The notes under the pieces: model-generated
The model's input: only the letters and a program-made list of their open reading frames with translations
Database searches by the model: none
What the model was told of the DNA's origin: nothing
Made by a program: the position numbers and the translations under genes
In this document: positions 1-6,269 of the stretch, piece by piece
Position numbering within the stretch: the first letter of the stretch is position 1
Layout: each line of letters opens with the position of its first letter
Origin: JAVHLK01 sp043806215
Lineage (GTDB): Bacteria; Desulfobacterota; Desulfomonilia; Desulfomonilales; Desulfomonilaceae
Length of the DNA: 64,000 nucleotides
Assembly: GCA_043806215.1 (NCBI GenBank)
Contig: JAZDHD010000324.1
Span: 1-64,000, forward strand
Direction: 5' to 3'

Positions 1-227
1 CCATTCTTGTTGTATTCGAATTTCGCCCATTACGTAATGCGGCCGTGGCCGGGACTTTGAGGTCTTGCTGCCGCCGTTGAGATAGACTCACCGGGCAGCG
101 GGACCGAGGCGGCTCCGGATCCTGCCCGCCATGAGGTTCACCTCTTGAAGACCGCATCATGCGTGGTTAACAAGATACCGAACAATTGTCAATGCCTTCC
201 ACGGCCGGCGGCGGTTATACCGTCGTG
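1..227. other. left-edge intergenic segment
   Basis: No gene is supported here. On the minus strand a short stretch near position 30-60 reads PATAALR, which resembles the C-terminal FYPATAASR motif of the permease at 953-2110, so it may be a remnant of, or the end of, another MacB-type permease. The similarity is too short to call. Confidence 0.3.
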
Positions 228-941
228 TTAAACGACCGCCGATGCGCCTGCTGCGGCACGGAGCAGCGGTCCCCCCTCCTCGACGGTGCCGTCGGCAACG
301 TGAATGAGCCGGTCTGCATACTCCGCATTGTGTCTACTGTGAGTAACCATCACGATGGTCTGCCCCTCGGAATTGAGCTTCTTGAGAAGCTTCATCACTT
401 CCGCGGAGTTCTTTGAGTCCAGGTTTCCCGTGGGCTCGTCCGCGTACAGAATGGGCGGTTCGTTCACTACGGCTCTGGCAATGGCCACCCGCTCCTGTTC
501 GCCGCCGGAAATCTGATTGGGGAGCCGGCGAGCCTTATCCTTCAGCCCGACCCTTTCCAGCGCGGATATGGCCAGATCTTTCTTCTCCGCCTCTGAATGG
601 TGCGTCACCGCAAGGGGCAATTGAACGTTCTCCAATACATTGAGATAGGGCACCAGTTGAAACGATTGGAAGATGAAGCCCATGAACTCTCTCCTGAAGT
701 CCGCGCGTTTATCCGGCTTGAGTTCATAGATGTCGATATTACCGATGAGAATCTCCCCGCGGCTGGGGCTGAGCAATCCGCCCAACATGGAGAGCAGCGT
801 GCTCTTACCGGCTCCCGATTCTCCCATTATGGAAAGGAACTCTCCTTGCTCGATGGATAGATCGATGTGCCGGACAGCCGTAACCCGTCCTTCACCAGTT
901 CCAAAATCTTTCGCTACGTTTATCGCTCTTATATAACTCAT
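228..941 (-). CDS. MacB/LolD-type ABC transporter ATP-binding protein
   Basis: A cytoplasmic ABC ATPase of 237 residues. Visible motifs are Walker A GESGAGKST (40-48), Q-loop Gln near 92, signature ISGGE (144-148), Walker B ILYADEPT with catalytic Glu169, and the H-loop His201. The sequence after the P-loop and the TGNLDS segment are typical of the MacB/LolD/FtsE branch, whose members power mechanotransmission-type or lipoprotein-release permeases rather than ordinary importers. The gene lies 11 bp downstream of the MacB-like permease at 953-2110 on the same strand and is the last gene of the operon. The substrate cannot be read from the ATPase. The context (HMA domain, DUF2318, Cys-rich protein) suggests metal or redox work in the envelope. 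The family call is firm; the role is inferred. Confidence 0.9.
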   Translation of the reverse strand: MSYIRAINVAKDFGTGEGRVTAVRHIDLSIEQGEFLSIMGESGAGKSTLLSMLGGLLSPSRGEILIGNIDIYELKPDKRADFRREFMGFIFQSFQLVPYLNVLENVQLPLAVTHHSEAEKKDLAISALERVGLKDKARRLPNQISGGEQERVAIARAVVNEPPILYADEPTGNLDSKNSAEVMKLLKKLNSEGQTIVMVTHSRHNAEYADRLIHVADGTVEEGGPLLRAAAGASAVV

Positions 942-952
942 GACATACCTCC

Positions 953-2110
953 TTACAGGGTCCTCAGGGCCTCGCTGGGATCCATTCTCGATGCGGCCGT
1001 GGCCGGGTAAAAGGACGCGGCCAATCCGATCACGATGGAGAGGAAGACCGCCCCCGCCGCCACGACGGGATCCAATGAGAAGTGCGGCATCTTTTCGGTG
1101 AGGAACGACAGCAGAATACGGGTCGCCCCGATGCCGGCAAGGTACCCGGCGATCCCTGCAATGAGCGAGACCACGAAGGCCTCGAGGAGGATTATCTTCA
1201 TGATGTGAGATCTCCGGAAACCGATCGCGCTGAAGATCCCGATTTCCCTGGTGCGTTCGGCCACGCTCCCCATCATGGTTACAAAGACCACCATGGAACC
1301 AACGAGCAGAATCAGAGCCGAAATGCCCAACGAAAACTTACGGAAGTTGTGCAAGGTGTCCATGCGGCCCTCGACCACCTGCTGAACCGCGGTGACCTTG
1401 GCCGCGGGTATGGCCGCGGAAATCTGGGCCACGATCTCTGTGATCGGGCAGTTCTTGCACAGTGCCGCCACTTCGACCATGCCCACTTTCCCTTGCTTAT
1501 TGAAAAGCTGTTGGCTCACCGGAAGCGACATGAAGACGAGACCGTCGTCCTGGGAACCCGTGGGTTGCAGTACGCCGGCCACCTTGAAGGTCTTCCCCTT
1601 GATGTCCACAGTGGAGCCCGGGTTAACCCGGAACCTTTCCGCCGCCTCTTTTCCCATGAGGACTTCATCCTCTGCCTTGGGCCCTTGCCCCGTGATTCTC
1701 CACCACTTCTTCATGGCCAGTTCGGGGCCGAAATCCACTCCCACAACCAGCGCCTTGTTTCCCTGATTCTCGAAGACGCCGAACACCTTGGGGCTGACGT
1801 AGCGGATGTTTTCCGAGTTCTTGATGGTCTTGATCTTTGCCGAGTCCTCCTCGGAGATTTCTTTCAGATCGAAGGAAAGTCCGCCCAGGTTCAGGCCGCC
1901 GTACGTCAGGGACAGACCTTCGGACCGCGGGGTGATGATGATGTTGGCTCCGAACTCGTCCATCTTATGAGCGATATCCTCCTCCAGAATGCGGGTCGTC
2001 GTCATCAACGCGACCACGGAAGCCACGCCGACCAACAGACCCGTTACCAGAAAGAACACCTTCGCTTTCCTGCGCCTCAAATTGTTTACGGCTATATCGC
2101 GTAGTTTCAT
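953..2110 (-). CDS. MacB/FtsX-type ABC transporter permease
   Basis: A 385-residue membrane protein starting MKLRDIAVNNLRRRK. This start is preceded by a G-rich ribosome binding site; the reading frame stays open for about 55 further residues upstream, but those overlap the DUF2318 gene and do not look coded. Architecture: one N-terminal membrane segment (about residues 18-40), a large extracytoplasmic MacB_PCD-like domain, then three membrane segments of the FtsX domain. The C-terminus has the FYPATAASRMDPSEALR motif typical of the MacB family. The periplasmic domain contains a CKNCP pair near the middle, unusual for the family and compatible with metal or thiol chemistry. It pairs with the ATPase at 228-941. 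DUF2318 proteins next to MacB-like permeases are known from iron-related clusters such as Campylobacter p19 loci. A similar role here is inference. Confidence 0.9.
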   Translation of the reverse strand: MKLRDIAVNNLRRRKAKVFFLVTGLLVGVASVVALMTTTRILEEDIAHKMDEFGANIIITPRSEGLSLTYGGLNLGGLSFDLKEISEEDSAKIKTIKNSENIRYVSPKVFGVFENQGNKALVVGVDFGPELAMKKWWRITGQGPKAEDEVLMGKEAAERFRVNPGSTVDIKGKTFKVAGVLQPTGSQDDGLVFMSLPVSQQLFNKQGKVGMVEVAALCKNCPITEIVAQISAAIPAAKVTAVQQVVEGRMDTLHNFRKFSLGISALILLVGSMVVFVTMMGSVAERTREIGIFSAIGFRRSHIMKIILLEAFVVSLIAGIAGYLAGIGATRILLSFLTEKMPHFSLDPVVAAGAVFLSIVIGLAASFYPATAASRMDPSEALRTL

Positions 2111-2124
2111 GAGTATCCCCCCCC

Positions 2125-2613
2125 TTATTGGAAAAATCCTTGACCCGACAGCACGTCCTGCTGAGCGATGATCAGGTTGTCGCCTTGGAGCGTCCGTTTG
2201 AGCGGCGACGGATTGCATCCGCCTTTGACCTCGTTCACTTTGTCGGTGCGGAACTTCAGCCCACAGTTGATGCACACCATGAAGTCGCCCTGTTGGGCAT
2301 ATCCCTTCTTATGTTTCCAGCAGACATCACACGCGTCGAAGGCCGCCCTGATATTGCCGTCACTGCTCTTCACAACGAAGAACCGCACCCATTGATTCGG
2401 CGAGTGCTTGTACACGAAGTGCTTCGCTTGACCGTCTGCAAATGCCGCTTGAGGGAAGGTGAAGACGCCGTTTTGCGGCTTCACTTCGACCGCAGGTACC
2501 GTAAAATTCCAGGCGGCATCGGCGTTGCCCGCCCAAAGTACACCCGCGCAAGCAATCGCCACCGCTGCGACCGTGAAGACGAATACTCTGTTCTTTCCAT
2601 ATATGTTGTTCAT
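2125..2613 (-). CDS. DUF2318 family Cys-rich exported protein
   Basis: A 162-residue protein starting MNNIYGKNR, chosen because AAGGAT lies just upstream. An N-terminal signal or anchor (residues 10-30) is followed by a compact domain with CDVC (Cys95, Cys98), CINC (Cys114, Cys117) and GGCNP (Cys133). This is the pattern of DUF2318, a family annotated as Fe-S or metal-binding membrane protein. The five spaced cysteines and His101 could bind a metal ion or cluster outside the cytoplasm. The gene lies between the HMA-containing protein and the MacB-like permease with short gaps, so it is probably cotranscribed and may be the substrate or partner of the transporter. The family is recognised from the Cys pattern; the function is not established. 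Confidence 0.82.
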   Translation of the reverse strand: MNNIYGKNRVFVFTVAAVAIACAGVLWAGNADAAWNFTVPAVEVKPQNGVFTFPQAAFADGQAKHFVYKHSPNQWVRFFVVKSSDGNIRAAFDACDVCWKHKKGYAQQGDFMVCINCGLKFRTDKVNEVKGGCNPSPLKRTLQGDNLIIAQQDVLSGQGFFQ

Positions 2614-2702
2614 TTCGCTTATCCTTTGATTCTTGTTTTGTTGTCGGATTCCAAATTCGGGACCCGGAGGTTCTTGATTCGGCCGGTTTCGGCTCAATAA
2701 AG

Positions 2703-3647
2703 TCATTGGGTCAGCAGCCTCTTCAGATCGGTCTCGGAACCGATCATCCGCGGCCAGAATGTGTTCCATTCGCTCTGTCCAACAGAAGCATGCACCTTCT
2801 CCTTGAGCTTCTCATCCACGATGCGCACATTGGAATCCCGGAAGAGAGTGCCGATCCGCTCCATGGCCTTATGTTTCTTGGCTTCGGGCGTGTTGGTTCC
2901 GTCCAGTACGTGGTCTTCGACAAATCGACGGATGCCCAGCCGCTGCCCTACGATTTGATTGAACTTCTCGGGGGAACCGTACCAGGTCCGTATCCAGGAC
3001 AGGAAGTCTTCCTTGGAACCGCCGCGGCTCTTGAAGATCCTTTCAACCTCCTGGTCCACCTCGAAGGGCTGAACCACTACGGTCTCCTTGTCGGCAGCCT
3101 GAAGCACGATTTCCTTGCCGATGACCGAAAACAAGGCGGCAGCCGTTTCCTGCGGCTTCACATCCTTGTCGGCAACATTGAAGGGCACCTTGAGTTCCTT
3201 CTGAAAAATCGGTTTGCCATTGACCACGGCGGCTATGCTCTCATCGATGACTCCTCCGTCGGGACCGAACAGTCCCTCTAATTTGACGGGGTATCCGGCA
3301 TTTGCGATGGCGGATTGGATTGCCTCGGCACCCGTCCGCCTCTCCCGGAATTGGACCGTTACGTCCTTGGCGGCCAGGCTGACATCGGCCCGGATCACTC
3401 CGGGAAGCTTGCCGGTAACTTCCTTAACCGTCACCACGCATGCCGGGCAATTCATCTTGTCCACCACGAAACGGGACGCAACGACATCCCCCGTCACCAT
3501 CCTGTAAGCACCGTAAACTCCGCCCGAAAGGGCGAGCAATATCACCAGGGCGCCGATTCCCTTCTTCATTTTCCCCAAGGAGGCCTTGCGTTCGGCCTGT
3601 TCCAGGGTAACCATGGTTATTTGTTTCATTTGTCGCTTATCGGACAT
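2703..3647 (-). CDS. membrane-anchored HMA domain protein with SurA_N-like region
   Basis: A 314-residue protein. The start at 3647 has AGAGGAG eight bases upstream. Residues 1-29 are basic and cytoplasmic, and 30-50 form one membrane helix, so the rest should be periplasmic. Residues 58-130 form a heavy-metal-associated (HMA) domain with the metal-binding motif MNCPAC (Cys67, Cys70). Residues from about 145 (AAVVNGKPIFQKEL) to the end resemble the helical N-terminal part of SurA/PpiD-type foldases but show no PPIase domain. HMA domains usually act in the cytoplasm (CopZ, ATPase N-termini), so an anchored extracytoplasmic HMA joined to a chaperone-like region is unusual. It may collect Cu or another soft metal and pass it to the DUF2318/ABC partners. 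The HMA call is secure, the SurA-like call moderate, the role inferred. Confidence 0.8.
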   Translation of the reverse strand: MSDKRQMKQITMVTLEQAERKASLGKMKKGIGALVILLALSGGVYGAYRMVTGDVVASRFVVDKMNCPACVVTVKEVTGKLPGVIRADVSLAAKDVTVQFRERRTGAEAIQSAIANAGYPVKLEGLFGPDGGVIDESIAAVVNGKPIFQKELKVPFNVADKDVKPQETAAALFSVIGKEIVLQAADKETVVVQPFEVDQEVERIFKSRGGSKEDFLSWIRTWYGSPEKFNQIVGQRLGIRRFVEDHVLDGTNTPEAKKHKAMERIGTLFRDSNVRIVDEKLKEKVHASVGQSEWNTFWPRMIGSETDLKRLLTQ

Positions 3648-3876
3648 ACGTCTGCTCCTCTCGTGCCGGAGCTCGCCCGACACGATCTTTTCATATCGTG
3701 ATGGCGGGTCCGGCCGGCCTCAACCGCTCGGGACGAAGATTGGGGTCTCATACTCGATGCCGGCCCGATCTGCGATTCCGGCAGACCAAACGCAGCCGAC
3801 ACCCTATCTCGTCGATCCTTTTACCGATACTTATTTCGAAACACGGCGGTGTGCGCGCGCAGCGCAAAGGCGGGGC

Positions 3877-4374
3877 TCAAATCAGAAGGGTACACGTCTT
3901 GAGCAGGACCACATTCTTGGGTATGTAAATGCCGGGTCCAACATGGATAATATGCCGACCGGGCACCGCGGGCAAGGAAAGGCCGACGCTTGCCTCATCG
4001 ACGGCAGGCGTTCTCACGGCTGTTTGTCCCACCGAATACCCGGACAGCGTCACCAACTGCATCTGTTCCAGGCATCGGCACTTCCCGCAGTTGTTCTGCA
4101 GACCGATCTGCCGAGAACAACAAGTCGGTTGATCAATCTGTTCAACAGGCAGACTTTCGGAACAACAGGATCCCTGTCGAGGCGTTTGCGGCAAAACGGG
4201 CGAGATCGCCTTGTGCACGGGGCAACAGGTCGGCGCTCCTCGAGCAGCCGGCTTGTCGCCTTCAAACTTGCAGCAGCAAGGCAGTAGGGATGCAGGCAGG
4301 ACGGTGACTCCTACCATTGAGATGCATACCATAAGAATGAGTGAACGCTTGAGCATGACAACCCGTTTGCGCAT
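3877..4374 (-). CDS. exported Cys-rich protein of unknown family
   Basis: A 165-residue protein beginning MRKRVVMLKRSLILMV with a typical signal peptide (about residues 8-31). The mature part contains 13 cysteines, many as pairs or a triplet: Cys33-35, 50-51, 70-71, 85-86, then 96, 99, 101 in NCGKCRC, and one near the C-terminus. The region after residue 103 is Val/Gly/Pro-rich. Such clustered cysteines suggest metal (Cu or Zn) sequestration or disulfides. I do not recognise a named family. AGGAAA precedes the start, and a good sigma70-like promoter lies at 4394-4422, so this is probably the first gene of the operon that continues with the HMA, DUF2318 and MacB-like genes. The gap to the next gene is about 230 bp. 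Confidence 0.72.
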   Translation of the reverse strand: MRKRVVMLKRSLILMVCISMVGVTVLPASLLPCCCKFEGDKPAARGAPTCCPVHKAISPVLPQTPRQGSCCSESLPVEQIDQPTCCSRQIGLQNNCGKCRCLEQMQLVTLSGYSVGQTAVRTPAVDEASVGLSLPAVPGRHIIHVGPGIYIPKNVVLLKTCTLLI

Positions 4375-4393
4375 TGGAGTTTCCTACTAACGA

Positions 4394-4422
4394 AGTCTAT
4401 CTACTTTTCGGACAATGTCAAG
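4394..4422 (-). promoter_or_regulatory. sigma70-like promoter for the Cys-rich/HMA/DUF2318/ABC operon
   Basis: On the minus strand TTGACA (4417-4422) is followed after 17 bp by TAGACT (4394-4399), about 20 bp upstream of the start codon at 4374. The -35 box is perfect and the -10 box matches four of six positions. Confidence 0.6.
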
Positions 4423-4564
4423 TTATTTGATCAAGTTTTGGTCGTCTTCCCTTAATGCGGCATTTCATAAGTTCGCTTACATGACAATACGACCCGGGAG
4501 ACAAAACCCCGCGAAAAAAGTCGAGCGACTCCCGATCTCAAGAGCAGGGCTCGAACAGTCTTCG

Positions 4565-4590
4565 ACAGATCTCCGTGCACGGAGATCTGT
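4565..4590. terminator. 26-bp perfect palindrome
   Basis: Each half reads ACAGATCTCCGTG, giving a perfect 26-bp palindrome with no loop. It lies between the minus-strand operon promoter and the DUF3786 gene. It could be an operator or a hairpin; no T-tract follows, so terminator function is uncertain. The rest of 4423-4731 holds only a solo fragment of repeat family I near 4455-4485. Confidence 0.5.
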
Positions 4591-4731
4591 TGTTCAGGAC
4601 CTCCACAATGGGCACGCGGGGAAGCAAGTTACCGAAAGGAAGTGCATCCCACGGAGAATTGCTTGATTTATCGCCGCTCATTGCCGTATCCTCCGGCAGG
4701 TATGGAATTCGGTATGACGAAAGAGGTAAAC

Positions 4732-5343
4732 ATGGGCTGCGCTGCGCCACACCCTTTCCATTGGGCGGATCTCAGGAGTTGCCCGGCCGACCGGGTGATT
4801 GCACGGGAAGGGGTCAAAGTGTCGAAGGACGGCAAGGGTTACGAACTTGCCTTTTTGAACGCGGTGTACGAGATAGATCCGGTTGACGAACGTATCGGGG
4901 AGATCTCCCCCCAGCCTTCTCGGGATTTGACGGAGATGTTTCAAATCCTGCTCATACAGTATCTGCTTGCCCCCATGGGAGGCCCGATTGACGGCAACGA
5001 GATCAGCGAAAAGGATTGCCCCGGCGGCGTTACCTTTTTTCAGGGACCCCACGCGCTGTACGTGAGCCCCATAGCCAAGCTCTACGGACGAAATCCTGAT
5101 GCTTTCGAGAAGCGGGGCCGGGAACTGAACGCACAGTTTGCTTCTCATGGCGACGCGGCCATACGCTTTCTCCCGTTCCCGGAAATCCCCGTTACCTATG
5201 TGTTGTGGACCGCGGACGACGAGTTCCCCGCGTCCGTATCCGTTCTGTTCGATAGCTCAATCAACCGGTGGTTCGAACTGGACATGATATTCAGCCTGGT
5301 GTGGGTTCTCACGGAGAGGATTGTCGAGGAAAGCGGCGTCTGA
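4732..5343 (+). CDS. DUF3786 family protein
   Basis: A soluble protein of 203 residues if started at ATG 4732, which has AAGAGGT five bases upstream. ATG 4714 and 4702 are in frame but have weaker sites. The sequence (LLIQYLLAP, GGVTFFQGPHAL, then a FPEIPVTYVLWTADDEFPAS segment and a final DMIFSLVWVLTERI helix) matches the pattern of DUF3786, a family common in anaerobes and often Cys-containing. Two Cys lie near the N-terminus (GCAAPHPF and RSCPAD) and one in EKDCPGG. No catalytic role is established. It stands alone between the metal operon and the CsoR/P-type ATPase pair, on the opposite strand from the former. Confidence 0.72.
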   Translation: MGCAAPHPFHWADLRSCPADRVIAREGVKVSKDGKGYELAFLNAVYEIDPVDERIGEISPQPSRDLTEMFQILLIQYLLAPMGGPIDGNEISEKDCPGGVTFFQGPHALYVSPIAKLYGRNPDAFEKRGRELNAQFASHGDAAIRFLPFPEIPVTYVLWTADDEFPASVSVLFDSSINRWFELDMIFSLVWVLTERIVEESGV

Positions 5344-5465
5344 ATAGACGTCTCCATTGTGAATGCGTCCGCGTGCGCCGTCCCTTGGGGACGGAAATCG
5401 TGTTCGCTTTATCCCGTTCTTCCGGGGGATGAATCCCCCGGCTAAATTCCCGGGTGCCTTCGGCA
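5344..5465. repeat. GC-rich hairpins leading into repeat I-A
   Basis: Directly after the DUF3786 stop codon this stretch holds three consecutive hairpins: CCGTCCC/GGGACGG near 5379-5396, CCGGGGGAT/ATCCCCCGG near 5427-5450, and GTGCC/GGCAC near 5453-5466. They may act as the terminator of the DUF3786 gene. They also resemble parts of the dispersed repeat mosaic. Confidence 0.45.
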
Positions 5466-5660
5466 CACTAAGTGCTCCGCGGCGTAAATACGGTCGCACA
5501 ACCTGAGCCCCGGAAGATGACGGGCAGGGACGCCCGTCCCACGAAACAGGTCTAAGGCTTCATGATAGTCCTTCGTGGCCCGGGCCTCCGTGCCCGGATC
5601 TTGTCCTTGCCGGCAGCGAGACGAAAATGTGCGACCGTATTTGTGCCAGAGAACACTAAG
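5466..5660. repeat. dispersed repeat family I, copy A (both ends intact)
   Basis: A 195-bp element whose ends are inverted repeats of about 33 bp. The left end runs CTAAGTGCTC...AAATACGGTCGCACA; the right end, reverse-complemented, runs CTTAGTGTTC...AAATACGGTCGCACA. Inside are two GC-rich hairpins, one containing GACGGGCAGGGACGCCCGTC and one GGGCCTCCGTGCCC. Other copies lie near 18.4, 21.9, 48.7, 51.4 and 55.5 kb. The TIR-like structure and small size fit a MITE-type element. Confidence 0.8.
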
Positions 5661-5922
5661 ATCGCTGCATCTCTACCCCGAAAACGGTGTGCATGCCTCC
5701 ATTCGTGTGCCGGCTGAAGTACGGGTCGGCAGCCGGAATCCTTAAGTTAACGGTTATGGGCCTACGCCGGGAAGACGGCTCAGGTCTTCTCTCGAAACTC
5801 TTCTCTGGGGGGATTGCTTGCTCGCCTTCCTCCTCTTACGGGGGACTCGAACCGACCGGCAATTCGGCCGGACACGGGGTGCGGCCTGCCGTCATGCTGC
5901 GTTGGAGAAAACGGTTTCGCCA
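5661..5922. other. intergenic segment without a recognised gene
   Basis: No convincing coding sequence. Near 5840-5860 the minus strand reads GGTTCGAGTCCCCC, like the T-loop of a tRNA, but the stems do not pair and no acceptor or anticodon arm follows. Confidence 0.5.
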
Positions 5923-5951
5923 TTGACTTGTCGGGGGCGCGGTTATATACT
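5923..5951 (+). promoter_or_regulatory. sigma70 promoter of the csoR-like/P-type ATPase operon
   Basis: TTGACT (5923-5928), 17-bp spacer, TATACT (5946-5951): a close match to the sigma70 consensus, 35 bp upstream of the ATG at 5986. Confidence 0.75.
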
Positions 5952-5965
5952 CCTACTATGTATAT
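5945..5965. promoter_or_regulatory. putative operator overlapping the -10 box
   Basis: Inverted repeat ATATAC-N9-GTATAT covers the -10 element and the likely transcription start. Its position suits autorepression by the CsoR-like protein encoded just downstream. It is not the GC-rich site known for M. tuberculosis CsoR, so the assignment is inferred from position. Confidence 0.45.
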
Positions 5966-5985
5966 GTATCTTGGAGGAGCATCTC

Positions 5986-6261
5986 ATGGCACTCTGTGGT
6001 GACGATCACAAGAAACTCATCGGCAGGATCAATCGCATTGACGGCCAGGTCAATGGCATACGGAAGATGGTGGAGGACGACCGCGACTGCATGGAAGTCC
6101 TGAAGCAAATCGCCGCCGCGGTCGGTGCCATGAGGTCGTTGGGCATGGTCCTGCTGGAGGATCACTTGAAAGGGTGCGTGTCCCGAGCAATTCGGGAAGA
6201 AACGGATCACGAAAAGCTGATCCGGGAAGTCACCGATATATTTTTCAAATTCACCAAATAG
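5986..6261 (+). CDS. CsoR/RcnR-family metal-sensing repressor
   Basis: A 91-residue all-helical repressor. The start ATG 5986 follows GGAGGAG. The family motif RINRIDGQVNGIRKMVEDDRDC is present with Cys35, and the second helix carries LLEDHLKGC with His60 and Cys64. The Cys-His-Cys triad corresponds to the Cu(I) ligands of CsoR (Cys36/His61/Cys65 in M. tuberculosis), whereas RcnR would have His-Cys-His-His and CstR only two Cys. The extra Cys4 and His8 near the N-terminus could modify metal choice. It probably represses its own operon, which continues 8 bp downstream with the P-type ATPase, and releases DNA when loaded with metal. Confidence 0.88.
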   Translation: MALCGDDHKKLIGRINRIDGQVNGIRKMVEDDRDCMEVLKQIAAAVGAMRSLGMVLLEDHLKGCVSRAIREETDHEKLIREVTDIFFKFTK

Positions 6262-6269
6262 GAGTCGAT

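Noticed and set aside
1082..2104. long plus-strand open frame opposite the permease gene
   Set aside because: It is antisense to a well-supported MacB-like gene and its composition is that of a shadow frame.
5466..5660. CRISPR-like or BIME array
   Set aside because: The repeats are dispersed single elements with inverted ends and no regular spacers.
5830..5870. tRNA-like T-loop on the minus strand
   Set aside because: GGTTCGAGTCC is present, but the flanking stem does not pair and no anticodon or acceptor arms are found.
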